Below are positions 17,947 to 27,441 of a stretch of 64,000 nucleotides of DNA, one piece after another. The stretch spans positions 22,046-86,045 of the forward strand of contig JANYJJ010000140.1 of NCBI GenBank assembly GCA_025358485.1. Reading direction: 5' to 3'. Position numbers and translations under genes: made by a program. Under the pieces are notes generated by a model that ran no database searches, was not told where the DNA came from, and saw only the letters and a list, made by a program, of their open reading frames with translations. Positions within the stretch are counted from its first letter, which is position 1. Each line of letters starts with the position of its first letter. The DNA is from Burkholderiales bacterium (GTDB taxonomy: Bacteria; Pseudomonadota; Gammaproteobacteria; Burkholderiales; Burkholderiaceae_C).

Positions 17947-19122
17947 TCACGCGCTGACCACCACCCGCTGACGGCTCACCCACACGCTCAGCGCCATCGC
18001 GGCCAGCACGCCCACCAGGCTGAACCAGCTCAAGGGGCCAAAGCCGCCGTGGCTCAGCAACCAACCGCCGCTGGAAGCGCCTATGGCTTGGCCCATGTAC
18101 AAGGCTGACGTGTTCAATGCCATCAGGGCGGGTGCCAACGCAGGCGCAGACGTGCCCAACCTCGCTTGCTGTGCCGAGTTGCATGAGAAGCAGCCCAAGG
18201 CCCACGGAATCAAGACCAAGGCGGTAGAAATCACGCCCACCGTCAGCGGCCACACCAACAAGCTGAAGGCCACCGCACTGAGCGTGAGCAAGACCGCGCG
18301 GTTGATGCCCAAGCGGTCGATGTACCGCGCCAGCAACAAGTTGCCCACCAAACCAAACGCGCCAAACCAAACAAACAGCAGGGTCAGTTGACCGGGCGTC
18401 ACCAACAGCACTTGCTTGTAGTAAGGCGCGAAGTAAGAGAACAGCGTGAACTGCCCCGCAGCCTGCAAAGCCGTGACGGCCACCATGGCCATCAACACCG
18501 GGTGCGTGAACACGCCTTTCCAGGCGCGCAGGCTCAAGGCGGCAGGCTTCACACCATTTGGCACGCCCCAAAAAACAAAGGCCGCCGCCGCCGTTGACAC
18601 CACCGCGACACCCCCAAACGCCACGCGCCAACCGTAGGTTTCGCCCAGCCAAGCGGCCAGCGGTATGCCCGCCACCGAGGCCACTGACCAACCCAAAAAC
18701 ACGAAGGCAATGTTGCTGCCGCGCTGGGCAGGCGGCGACATGAAGCCGATGGCCGCAGCAGCTTGCGGTGAGAACACGGCCGCCGCCAGCACCGTCAAGG
18801 CGCGCATGGGCCACAGCGCCGCGTAGCTGGGCATCAATGCGCACAAGGCGTGGCCTGCGGCATACCAAATCAGGCTCCAGGTCAACAAGCGGCGGCGGTC
18901 AAAGCCTGACACCCAACCCGCCATCATCGGCGCGCCAAATGCCATCACCACGGCTGCGATGGCAATCAACTGCCCGGCCACAGGCAAGCTCACATTCAGT
19001 GATTTGGACAGGTCGTTCAAGGTGCCCGCCGTGGCCATCACGCCCGTGCCAATGGCGAAGTTGCCGACCAGCAGGGCCCATTTGGCCCGGGCCAAACCAG
19101 CAGGTTGAACGAATTCAGTCAA
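17947..19122 (-). CDS. MFS transporter
   Basis: 391 aa, about 12 hydrophobic segments; MFS loop pattern GAPMMAGWVSGFDRRRLL. Confidence 0.88.
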   Translation of the reverse strand: MTEFVQPAGLARAKWALLVGNFAIGTGVMATAGTLNDLSKSLNVSLPVAGQLIAIAAVVMAFGAPMMAGWVSGFDRRRLLTWSLIWYAAGHALCALMPSYAALWPMRALTVLAAAVFSPQAAAAIGFMSPPAQRGSNIAFVFLGWSVASVAGIPLAAWLGETYGWRVAFGGVAVVSTAAAAFVFWGVPNGVKPAALSLRAWKGVFTHPVLMAMVAVTALQAAGQFTLFSYFAPYYKQVLLVTPGQLTLLFVWFGAFGLVGNLLLARYIDRLGINRAVLLTLSAVAFSLLVWPLTVGVISTALVLIPWALGCFSCNSAQQARLGTSAPALAPALMALNTSALYMGQAIGASSGGWLLSHGGFGPLSWFSLVGVLAAMALSVWVSRQRVVVSA

Positions 19123-19132
19123 CGTCGCGCTT

Positions 19133-20140
19133 TCAACGACTGACTTTCAGCGCATCGGGGTTGACGATGTGGGTCGGCGTGCCGTTGATGAAGTTCACGA
19201 TGTTGTCAAACGCGGCGCTGAAGTAAAGCTCGTAACTCTCTTGCTCTACATAGCCAATGTGCGGCGTGCACACCGCGTTTTCCAGCCGCAGCAAAGGCTG
19301 GCCTTGCATGATGGGCTCGGTGTCAAACACGTCCACAGCAGCCAAGCCCGGACGGCCGCGGTTCAAGGCCGACACCAACGCGCCTTCTTCCACCAATTCA
19401 GCGCGCGATGTGTTCACGAGCAGCGCCGTGGGCTTCATGCGAGACAGCGCTTCCAGCGTGACGATGCCGCGCGTGGTGTCCGACAAGCGCAGGTGCAGGC
19501 TGAGCACGTCGCAAGCTTCAAAAAATGTTTCGCAATTTGGCGCGGCCAAGTGGCCATCGGCGCGCGCTTTGGCGCGTGATGGTTCGCTGCCCCAAACAAT
19601 CACGTGCATACCGAATGCCTTGCCAAAACCCGCCACCATTTGTCCAATTTTTCCGTAGCCCCAAATGCCCAGCGTTTTGCCTTTCAGCACCATGCCCAGG
19701 CCAAAATTGGGCGGCATCGAACCCGACTTCAAGCCCGACTGTTGCCACGCGCCGTGCTTGAGGTTGCCGATGTATTGCGGCAGTCGGCGCATCGCCGACA
19801 TGATCAGCGCCCACGTCAATTCAGCCGGGGCCACCGGCGAGCCCACGCCTTCGGCCACCGCAATGCCCAAGCGCGTGCAGGCTTCGATGTCGATGTGCGC
19901 ACCGGCCTTGCCGGTCTGCGAAATGAGCTTGAGCTTGGGCAGCTTTTCCAGCAACTGACGCGGAAAGTGCGTGCGTTCGCGTATCAACACCAGCACCTCG
20001 GCATCGCGCAGGCGCACCGACAGTTGGCCTATGCCTTTGACGGTGTTGGTGAAGACTTTCGCATTCAAAGATTCCATCAACGCAGCGCAGCGCAGCTTGC
20101 GAACGGCGTCTTGGTAGTCGTCAAGAATGATGATGTTCAC
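19133..20140 (-). CDS. D-2-hydroxyacid dehydrogenase family protein (GTG start proposed)
   Basis: VNIIILDDYQDAVRKLRCAALM...; NAD motif GKTLGIWGYGKIGQMVAGFGKAFGMHVIVWG; catalytic R (NTSRAELVEEGAL) and H (CTPHIGYVEQESYELYF). Confidence 0.88.
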   Translation of the reverse strand: MNIIILDDYQDAVRKLRCAALMESLNAKVFTNTVKGIGQLSVRLRDAEVLVLIRERTHFPRQLLEKLPKLKLISQTGKAGAHIDIEACTRLGIAVAEGVGSPVAPAELTWALIMSAMRRLPQYIGNLKHGAWQQSGLKSGSMPPNFGLGMVLKGKTLGIWGYGKIGQMVAGFGKAFGMHVIVWGSEPSRAKARADGHLAAPNCETFFEACDVLSLHLRLSDTTRGIVTLEALSRMKPTALLVNTSRAELVEEGALVSALNRGRPGLAAVDVFDTEPIMQGQPLLRLENAVCTPHIGYVEQESYELYFSAAFDNIVNFINGTPTHIVNPDALKVSR

Positions 20141-20263
20141 GGTGTTTGCGTACAGCCAAAAAAGTAGCCTGATTGTGCCCCCGTGCCGGAACAAAACCGT
20201 AAGCGGTAGCATCCTTGCGTCCGTCACCTGCTCGCTTCACACCACCCTCTTCAGGAGAAAAAT

Positions 20264-20773
20264 ATGCCCATCACCATGCACTCCGCCAGCGTCCCCGTTT
20301 TTGTGAAGATGCTGGGCAATGTGTCGGTTTGGCTCGACACCGCCGAGGCTCACGCCACTGCCAAAAAATTTGATGTGGCCGTGCTGCTGAGCAGCCGTTT
20401 GGCGCCCGACATGCTGCCGCTGACGCGACAAATCCAAATCGCTTGCGACTCCGCCAAGTTTGGTGTGGCGCGTTTGGCGGGCGGTGATGCGCCTAAGTTT
20501 GAAGACAACGAGACCACGGTCGCTCAGCTCAAGGCGCGTCTTGCCTCCACCATCGCGTATCTCCAATCGGTTCCAGCCTCGGCGGTTGATGGCACCGAAG
20601 ACAAAGATGTCGAAGTGCCCACCCGCGCAGGCGAGCCCTTGAAGTTCAAAGGCGAGGCTTACTTGAAGCACTTCGTGTTGCCCAACTTGTTTTTCCACGT
20701 CACCACCGTGTATGCCTTGTTGCGACACAACGGTGTGGAATTGGGCAAGCGCGATTTTTTGAACGCGAGCTGA
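20264..20773 (+). CDS. DUF1993 family protein
   Basis: MPITMHSASVPVFVKMLGNVSVWLDTAEAHA...YLKHFVLPNLFFHVTTVYALLRHNGVELGKRDFLN. Confidence 0.85.
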   Translation: MPITMHSASVPVFVKMLGNVSVWLDTAEAHATAKKFDVAVLLSSRLAPDMLPLTRQIQIACDSAKFGVARLAGGDAPKFEDNETTVAQLKARLASTIAYLQSVPASAVDGTEDKDVEVPTRAGEPLKFKGEAYLKHFVLPNLFFHVTTVYALLRHNGVELGKRDFLNAS

Positions 20774-20797
20774 AACTTCACTTTTTGACCCTGAGCC

Positions 20798-21571
20798 ATG
20801 TTCCAACGCCTGCGTGAAGACATCGCCTGCATCCTTGAGCGCGACCCGGCCGCGCGGTCTGCGTTTGAGGTGCTCACTTGCTACCCCGGCTTGCATGCCT
20901 TGCTCATGCACCGTTGGTCGCACGCGTGTTGGGTCAGCGGTTGGCACTGGCCTGCGCGCTTCATCTCGCACCTTGCGCGCTTCTTCACCGGCATCGAAAT
21001 TCATCCCGGCGCAGTCATAGGCCGCGCCGTGTTCATCGATCACGGCATGGGCGTGGTGATCGGTGAGATGGCCGTCGTCGGTGACCGCTGCACCATCTAT
21101 CAAGGCGTGACCTTGGGCGGCACCGCACTCATCAAAGGTGCCAAACGCCACCCGACTTTGGAGGCAGGTGTGATCGTCGGCGCCAATGCGTGTGTGCTGG
21201 GCGGCTTCACGGTGGGCGAAGGCGCACGCGTGGGCTCGGGCGCGGTGGTCACCAAACCCGTGCCACCAGGAGCCACGGCCGTGGGCAACCCGGCCCGCAT
21301 CATTGCTGCTGAAACAGATGCCCTGCGCGAGGCCAGCGCCGCCAAGATGGGCTTCTCAGCCTACGGTGTGACGCAAGGCGATGACCCGGTCGCGCAGGCC
21401 ATGAAAGGCCTCATCGACAACGCCTCAGACACGGCCCACCAGGTGGCTTTGTTGTGGGCCGCCATCGAGACCTTGCAAGGCCCGCGCAAAGCCGAAGGCG
21501 ACTGCGTGCCGGGCGATGCGCAGAAGACAGATTGCTTTGATGCGGATCGGTTGAATCGATTGATGAAGTGA
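20798..21571 (+). CDS. cysE: Serine O-acetyltransferase
   Basis: FEVLTCYPGLHALLMHRWSHACWVSGWHWPARFISHLARFFTGIEIHPGAVIGRAVFIDHGMGVVIGEMAVVGDRCTIYQGVTLGG: left-handed beta-helix hexapeptide repeats. Confidence 0.93.
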   Translation: MFQRLREDIACILERDPAARSAFEVLTCYPGLHALLMHRWSHACWVSGWHWPARFISHLARFFTGIEIHPGAVIGRAVFIDHGMGVVIGEMAVVGDRCTIYQGVTLGGTALIKGAKRHPTLEAGVIVGANACVLGGFTVGEGARVGSGAVVTKPVPPGATAVGNPARIIAAETDALREASAAKMGFSAYGVTQGDDPVAQAMKGLIDNASDTAHQVALLWAAIETLQGPRKAEGDCVPGDAQKTDCFDADRLNRLMK

Positions 21572-21605
21572 GCGGTTCACTTGATCCTCAGCCACCTTTC
21601 AACTG

Positions 21606-21634
21606 TTGCGTATATGCATTGGGTATGCATAATG
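21606..21634 (+). promoter_or_regulatory. Candidate brnTA promoter with twin ATGCAT operator-like palindromes
   Basis: TTGCGT-17 bp-ATAATG; ATGCAT palindromes at 21614-21619 and 21625-21630, 11 bp apart. Confidence 0.45.
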
Positions 21635-21638
21635 ATGT

Positions 21639-21905
21639 ATGTCCATTGAGTTCGACCCGATCAAAGCCAAATCAAACTTTCGCAAGCATGGCGTCGGTTT
21701 TGCTCATGCCGAGCAAGCGCTGCCAGATCCGATGGCTTTCACCGCTGAAGACCCAGACGCCGAAGGCGGGCGGAGATTCGTCACGTTGGGCGTAGATGCA
21801 TTGGGTCGGATATTGGTCGTGATCCACACACAGCGTGACGAGCGGACACGCCGCATTTCCGCTCGAAAAGCCAGCCGCAGAGAAGCGAGTCAATACCATG
21901 CGTGA
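21639..21905 (+). CDS. brnT: BrnT family type II toxin
   Basis: MSIEFDPIKAKSNFRKHGVGFAHAEQALPDPMAFTAEDPDAEGGRRFVTLGVDALGRILVVIHTQRDERTRRISARKASRREASQYHA: canonical BrnT pattern. Confidence 0.9.
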   Translation: MSIEFDPIKAKSNFRKHGVGFAHAEQALPDPMAFTAEDPDAEGGRRFVTLGVDALGRILVVIHTQRDERTRRISARKASRREASQYHA

Positions 21906-22173
21906 CGAGTACGATTTCAGCAAAGCGAAGCGAGGTGCGGTGACCCCGTCGCCGGGGAAAACTCGCATCACCATCATGCTCGACGACGACGTCATCGAAC
22001 ACTTCCGCGTGCAAGCCGAGGCTGAGGGCGTGGGTTATCAGACGGCAATCAACGCCTTGCTGCGCGGGGCCATGACAACGGCCTCGACGGCATCAATCAC
22101 CAAGCGAGAGCCCAAAGCATTGACCGTCGCAACGCTGCGTCGGGTGCTGCGCGAAGAGCTTCAGTTGGGTTGA
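21898..22173 (+). CDS. brnA: BrnA family antitoxin (ribbon-helix-helix)
   Basis: MRDEYDFSKAKRGAVTPSPGKTRITIMLDDDVIEHFRVQAEAEGVGYQTAINALLRGAM; overlaps brnT 3' end. Confidence 0.9.
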   Translation: MRDEYDFSKAKRGAVTPSPGKTRITIMLDDDVIEHFRVQAEAEGVGYQTAINALLRGAMTTASTASITKREPKALTVATLRRVLREELQLG

Positions 22174-22503
22174 GTCTCGCTGACGCTTTGGGCGGTAGCG
22201 GTGTTCGTATCGCCCAGCGCAGCACCCCGTCGTTGAGCCCGTCCTCCGCAAATTTACGACCGAGCTGTTGATTTCCGGCTGAACGATTGCCGAAGAAAAT
22301 CCGGTGTTCGGCTTCCCCTGGCGTTGCATGTTGGTGTCAGACGTTCGTTACAACACTCAAAAGCGAGAACATTGGCCCGCATAGGGTTGAGTTGATTGAT
22401 GCGCGTTCGATTCGCGGGGCAGCTTGCGATGCATGACCAACACTAAAAGTGGAGTGGCCGCGAGTAAAGGCAATGGAAAGCGCACGCCGAGGGCAGCTGG
22501 GGC

Positions 22504-22833
22504 GTGGCTGGGAGTTCTGACAGGCTCATGCGGGAGATCGCTCAGGTCATCCCCGACCTACTGATCGGCGATCGTCCCGTCATACTTCAGCCGATGAGCA
22601 ACGGTGAGTACTTCACCGCTTTGCCAAGTGCGCCGCGCGTCGCGTACCGGGCATTCACTAAAGAGCGCATTGGGGACAGACTGCGGGAGATTTCTGATGA
22701 CCAGCTTGTCACTGAGTTAAACCAATTCGCGGTCACGAGCGCCCGGCGGGCACCGTTTGCTTCTGAGCCGCACCACCCAACGATGGTGCAAAGCCTTTTG
22801 CGAACCAGCCAATGGCAGCTTGCGGATCAATAG
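22504..22833 (+). CDS. Hypothetical protein (weakly supported)
   Basis: 109-aa ORF with GTG start in a gene-poor stretch; no recognised family. Confidence 0.35.
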   Translation: MAGSSDRLMREIAQVIPDLLIGDRPVILQPMSNGEYFTALPSAPRVAYRAFTKERIGDRLREISDDQLVTELNQFAVTSARRAPFASEPHHPTMVQSLLRTSQWQLADQ

Positions 22834-22887
22834 CCAAAAAACCGCAAGTGGCGTGTGGGGCTATCGGATCCAAGCTGACAGTCATCA

Positions 22888-23769
22888 CTACCCTGACCGT
22901 GCAAGTCGCGACCGCAACACCCCCGTGGTTAACCCCGTCCCCAACAAAATCACCAGGCACCCAACACCCATGGCGGGTGTCAGCACTTCACCGAGGAACA
23001 AACGCCCCCACAGCACTGCAAACAGCGGCACCAAGAAGGTCACAGTGATGGCGTTGGACGGGCCGACGTTGGCGATGAGGCGGAAGAACATCAGGTAGGC
23101 CAGGCCGGTGCAGGCAAAGGCGAGCGCGGCAGCCATCAGCCACGCGCTTGACGACGGGGGCTGTGATGGCCACAGCAGCACGGCTGGCACACACAAGAAC
23201 AAGCTCGCACCGACCTGACTGCCGGCTGCCACGGCGAGCGGGGCCACACCGCTGAGGTGGCGCTTGGTGAAGTTCGCTGAAAAACCGTAGAGCATGGAGG
23301 CAGCCACACAGGCCAACACGGCCCACCCAGAACCACCGGGTTTGAAGCTGGCTTTGTCCCATGCGAGCCACGCCACACCGATGAAGCCAATCACCAAGCC
23401 TGCGATACGCACTGGGGTGAGTCGGTCTTTCAACCACCACCACGCGACGGCGGCCGCGAACAAGGGTGTTGCCGCGTTGAAGATGGCCATCAAGCCCGCG
23501 CTGATCGACAAGGCGGCGTAAGCGAAGCACACGAAGGGCAGGGCAGAGTTGGTGACGCCCACCAAGAAGATGGGCCGCCAGTGTTGGCGCAGCACCGACC
23601 ATTGGCCGCGCCACAGCAACAAGGGCAGCAGCAACAGCGACGCGCCGATCAAGCGAAGCGCCGACAAAACCACCGGGCCGAATTCGGTCGCGCCCATGCG
23701 CATGAGCAAAAACGAGCCGCCCCACAACATGGACAGCGACACCAGTTCGACGACGTCACGCGATCCCAT
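22888..23769 (-). CDS. EamA/DMT family transporter
   Basis: MGSRDVVELVSLSMLWGGSFLLMRMGATEFGPVVLSALRLIGASLLLLPLLL...; 10-TM EamA pattern. Confidence 0.88.
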   Translation of the reverse strand: MGSRDVVELVSLSMLWGGSFLLMRMGATEFGPVVLSALRLIGASLLLLPLLLWRGQWSVLRQHWRPIFLVGVTNSALPFVCFAYAALSISAGLMAIFNAATPLFAAAVAWWWLKDRLTPVRIAGLVIGFIGVAWLAWDKASFKPGGSGWAVLACVAASMLYGFSANFTKRHLSGVAPLAVAAGSQVGASLFLCVPAVLLWPSQPPSSSAWLMAAALAFACTGLAYLMFFRLIANVGPSNAITVTFLVPLFAVLWGRLFLGEVLTPAMGVGCLVILLGTGLTTGVLRSRLARSG

Positions 23770-23789
23770 TCGGGCGTTCACGGTGGTTG

Positions 23790-24353
23790 TCAAAGCAGCT
23801 TCTCTTGAAAAGTCTCTTGCAACTTCGCTTGCAGCACGTCCTTCAACGCCACGCCTTCCAATGTCAACAACGCGCGCTTGCGATCCAAGCCGCCCGCGTA
23901 GCCGGTGAGTGAGCCGTCGCTGCCCATCACGCGGTGGCAGGGCACGATGATGGACAGTGGGTTTTTGCCGACCGCTGCGCCCACCGCGCGCACGCCTTTC
24001 GGTGAATTCACCGCGCGTGCAATGTCGCCGTAGCTTTGCGTTGAGCCGGTCTCGATTTTCAGCAGCGCGCGCCACACATTGCATTGAAATTCTGTGCCGT
24101 GCAGGTCGAGCTTCAGATCAAATTCTTGGCGCGTTCCGTTGAAGTATTCGGTGAGCTGCGCGGCCGCCTGCATCAGCACCGCGTCGTTGATTTTCTTTGG
24201 TGCAGTCAACGGGCCAGGGTGGTCTTTTTGACCTTCAAACCACGCACCCGCCAAGCCCTGCGCGGTGCGTGCCAAGAGCAGCGGGCCGAGTGGCGTGGCC
24301 AGCGTGGTTTGCGCCGTGGCCAAGGCGTGAACTGATTTGGTCGATGTGCTCAT
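23790..24353 (-). CDS. ogt: Methylated-DNA--[protein]-cysteine S-methyltransferase
   Basis: MSTSTKSVHALATAQTTLATPLGPLLLARTAQGLAGAWF...NPLSIIVPCHRVMGSDGSLTGYAGGLDRKRALLTLE: active-site PCHR. Confidence 0.93.
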   Translation of the reverse strand: MSTSTKSVHALATAQTTLATPLGPLLLARTAQGLAGAWFEGQKDHPGPLTAPKKINDAVLMQAAAQLTEYFNGTRQEFDLKLDLHGTEFQCNVWRALLKIETGSTQSYGDIARAVNSPKGVRAVGAAVGKNPLSIIVPCHRVMGSDGSLTGYAGGLDRKRALLTLEGVALKDVLQAKLQETFQEKLL

Positions 24354-25903
24354 CTCTGATCCTTTGGTTCCACTTTTTCCAAGCTGTTCCACAAGTGCAG
24401 CACGGCGTAAGAACGCCATGGCTGCCAGCGCTGCGCAAAGGCGTCGGCCTCGCGTTGGTTGCTGGTGTTGAACAACTGCTTCATGGCCTTGAGCAAGGCC
24501 ACGTCGTTGGGCAAAAAAATATCTGGCCAACTGAGTGCGCGCATGGCGATGTAGCTGGCCGTCCACGGGCCAATGCCGGGCAGTGCAACCAAGCTTGCAA
24601 TCAAGTGGTCGGGCGTTTGGTCTGCGCTCAAACCAAGCGCCAACTCAGGCCACGCCTTGGCCAGCGCCAGGATGGCTCCGGCGCGGCTGCGGATGATGCC
24701 CAGTTCGGCAATGTGTTCTACGGGCACGTCATGCAGACTGTTTGGAGACGGGAACGCGCGGTTGATGTCGGTCCACGGCGTGACCACTTCCGTGCCAAAG
24801 CGTTGCACAAAGCGGCTGGCCAAAGTGCGCGCACCGGCCACGGTGACTTGCTGGCCCAACACCGCGCGCACCGCCAGCTCGAAGCCGTCCAAGCTGCCGG
24901 GCAGACGCAGACCTGGGTCACCCGGCAAGTCTGCCAGTGCGGCATGGACGGTGTGCGGCGCGGCGTCCAAGTCCAACCAGCGGCGCGCTGCAGTGGCCAC
25001 GGCCGCGCTGGCGTGCGCCCACTCAGATGAAAAACTCAAATGCACGCGGGCTTTGTCAGGCACAAATTCAGCAGCCATCCAAGCGGCTTGTTGTTGCGGT
25101 GCTGCGCCGATGGCGGCAGCGCGCACGCTGCGACGCACGCTCAAACCGTCCACCACTTCCACGCCAGGAATGGCGCGCTGCGCGATGAATTTCAGCAGCC
25201 GCTGCACGTCGTAAGGGGCGCGATACGACAGCGTGATTTGCATAGACTGCGTGTTGGCGCTGGCGCGCTTGGGTGTGTCTTTTTTGACCTTACCCCGCAA
25301 TCGGCTCGGGCTCATGCGGTAGTTCTCCACAAAGGCGGCGTTGAAGCGTCGCAGGCTGCGGTAGCCGCTGGCACTGGCCACTTGGGTGATGGGCAAACGG
25401 GTGTCGGTGAGCAGTTGTTTGGCCAACAACAAGCGCCGTGTTTGCAGGTATTGAACGGGCGTGACGCCGTGCTCGGCTTGAAAAATGCGGCGCAAATGGC
25501 GGTCGCTCACTCCCAGCTTCAGGGCCATGTCTTGCAAGCGCGGTGTGTCGCCGCTGGCGGCCTGCGCATCCAGCGCTTGGGCGGCTTGGCGCGCCAAGGT
25601 GCGCGATGCGTCCATCACCGTCCACGGCAAGCTGTTGCCAGGTGCAATTTCAGGGCGGCACTTCAAACACGGCCGAAAGCGTTCAGCTTCGGCTTGTGCG
25701 GGCGTGAGAAAGAAGCGGCAGTTCTCAGGCTTGGGTGTGCGCACGCGGCAAATGGGGCGGCAGTAAATGCCGGTGGAGGTGACGCCTACAAACATGCGCC
25801 CGTCGAAGCGCGCGTCGCGGGCGAGCAGCACTTGGTAAGAGGCGGCGTGGTGAACAGTCGTGAATTCAGCGGCGGTGTAGTCAAAAACTTCATGCGTCGT
25901 CAT
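24350..25903 (-). CDS. Ada N-terminal zinc/HTH domains fused to AlkA (DNA-3-methyladenine glycosylase II)
   Basis: GRMFVGVTSTGIYCRPICRVRTPKPENCRFF...RPCLKCRPE (Ada Zn domain), AraC-type HTH (DRHLRRIFQAEHGVTPVQYLQTRRLLLAKQLL), AlkA HhH (LVALPGIGPWTASYIAMRALSWPDIFLPND). Stop overlaps ogt start (ATGA). Confidence 0.92.
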   Translation of the reverse strand: MTTHEVFDYTAAEFTTVHHAASYQVLLARDARFDGRMFVGVTSTGIYCRPICRVRTPKPENCRFFLTPAQAEAERFRPCLKCRPEIAPGNSLPWTVMDASRTLARQAAQALDAQAASGDTPRLQDMALKLGVSDRHLRRIFQAEHGVTPVQYLQTRRLLLAKQLLTDTRLPITQVASASGYRSLRRFNAAFVENYRMSPSRLRGKVKKDTPKRASANTQSMQITLSYRAPYDVQRLLKFIAQRAIPGVEVVDGLSVRRSVRAAAIGAAPQQQAAWMAAEFVPDKARVHLSFSSEWAHASAAVATAARRWLDLDAAPHTVHAALADLPGDPGLRLPGSLDGFELAVRAVLGQQVTVAGARTLASRFVQRFGTEVVTPWTDINRAFPSPNSLHDVPVEHIAELGIIRSRAGAILALAKAWPELALGLSADQTPDHLIASLVALPGIGPWTASYIAMRALSWPDIFLPNDVALLKAMKQLFNTSNQREADAFAQRWQPWRSYAVLHLWNSLEKVEPKDQR

Positions 25904-26043
25904 GGCGCGATTATCTGGTCTGGCTTGCAAAAAACCCGCCGTTTTCGGACACGTTGATTTGCGACCGCACTGGCCGTTTTTTCACTCGAAGTTCAGCCAT
26001 GACGCCTCTCTACAATCCGCCAACTCTTATGAAAGCGGCTCCC

Positions 26044-27435
26044 ATGAAAGTCATCGCGTCCAACTTCAAGGCTTACGACATTCGCGGCATCGTGGGCACC
26101 ACGATTGACGAAGTTTTTGCTGAGCATTTGGGCCGCGCGTTTGGCTCAGAAGCGATCAAAGCGGGTGAGCGTGCGGTGGCCGTGGGCCGCGATGGCCGGG
26201 TCTCTGGCCCGAGCTTGGTGGCGGCGTTGGTACGCGGCTTGGTGTCCACCGGTTTGGACGTGGTGGATCTGGGTGCAGTGACCACGCCCATGCTGTACTA
26301 CGTGGCCGCCACACGCGGTCGGCGCGGTTGCAAAAGCGGCATCATGGTCACGGGCAGTCACAACCCCAAGGACTACAACGGCTTCAAGATGGTGTTGGCC
26401 GGTGCCGCAATTTATGGTGACGCCATTCAGGCGCTGCGTCTGCGCATGGAGGCCGAAGACTACGTCCAATCCAAAGGCCGTTCCGCGTCGATGAACGTGG
26501 TGCCTGAGTACAGCGCGCGCATCACCAACGACTGCAAATTGAAGCGCCCGATGAAGATCGTGGTGGACTCGGGCAACGGCATTCCAGGTGCGTCAGCGCC
26601 GGGTATTTTGCGGGCCTTGGGCTGCGAAGTGACCGAGCTGTATTCCGAGGTCGACGGTGATTTTCCCAACCACCACCCTGACCCGAGCAAGCCCGAAAAC
26701 TTGGCCGATTTGATCAAGGCGGTGAAGAACTCCGACGCCGAAATCGGCTTGGCATTCGACGGCGACGGCGACCGTTTGGGCGTGGTCACCAAAGACGGCC
26801 AAATCATCTACCCTGACCGCCAGCTCATGCTGTTTGCGACCGACATCCTCAAGCGCAACCCCGGCGCCACGGTGATTTACGACGTGAAGTGCACGCAGCG
26901 CTTGGCCCCGGTCATACGCAAAGCAGGCGGCAAACCGCTGATGTGGAAAACCGGTCATTCGTTGGTGAAAGCCAAGATGAAGCAAGTGAAATCGCCCATC
27001 GCTGGCGAGATGAGCGGCCACATTTTCTTTGGCGAACGTTGGTACAGCTTTGACGACGCCACCTACACGGCGGCGCGTTTGCTTGAAATTTTGAGCCGCT
27101 CGAAAGACCCGAGCAAAGTGCTCAACGCGCTGCCCACCAGCTTCAACACACCCGAGTTGAACGTGCCCTGCGCCGAGGGCGAGGCCAAAGAATTGGTGAC
27201 GAAATTGCTGGCCACCGCCAAGTTTCCGGGCGCGCTTGAAATCATCACCATCGACGGCCTGCGCGCCGAGTACAAAGACGGCTTTGGCTTGATGAGGTCA
27301 AGCAACACCACGCCGGTGTTGGTGATGCGCTTTGAAGGCCACACCCAGGCCGCGCTGCACCGCATCGAACGCGACTTCATGGCCGCGCTGCGGGCTGTGA
27401 AACCCGATGCACAAATCACGGCCTCTGCACATTGA
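26044..27435 (+). CDS. Phosphomannomutase/phosphoglucomutase
   Basis: MKVIASNFKAYDIRGIVG; GIMVTGSHNPKDYNGFKMV phosphoserine loop; FDGDGDRLGVV metal loop. ORF extends to 25954. Confidence 0.93.
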   Translation: MKVIASNFKAYDIRGIVGTTIDEVFAEHLGRAFGSEAIKAGERAVAVGRDGRVSGPSLVAALVRGLVSTGLDVVDLGAVTTPMLYYVAATRGRRGCKSGIMVTGSHNPKDYNGFKMVLAGAAIYGDAIQALRLRMEAEDYVQSKGRSASMNVVPEYSARITNDCKLKRPMKIVVDSGNGIPGASAPGILRALGCEVTELYSEVDGDFPNHHPDPSKPENLADLIKAVKNSDAEIGLAFDGDGDRLGVVTKDGQIIYPDRQLMLFATDILKRNPGATVIYDVKCTQRLAPVIRKAGGKPLMWKTGHSLVKAKMKQVKSPIAGEMSGHIFFGERWYSFDDATYTAARLLEILSRSKDPSKVLNALPTSFNTPELNVPCAEGEAKELVTKLLATAKFPGALEIITIDGLRAEYKDGFGLMRSSNTTPVLVMRFEGHTQAALHRIERDFMAALRAVKPDAQITASAH

Positions 27436-27441
27436 ATTGCA

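Noticed and set aside
20237-21151. 304-aa minus-strand ORF across DUF1993 and cysE
   Set aside because: Spans two well-supported opposite-strand genes; no recognisable family.
24350-24353. Sequencing frameshift between Ada-AlkA and ogt
   Set aside because: Both proteins are full length with intact active sites; the overlap is a regular ATGA coupling.
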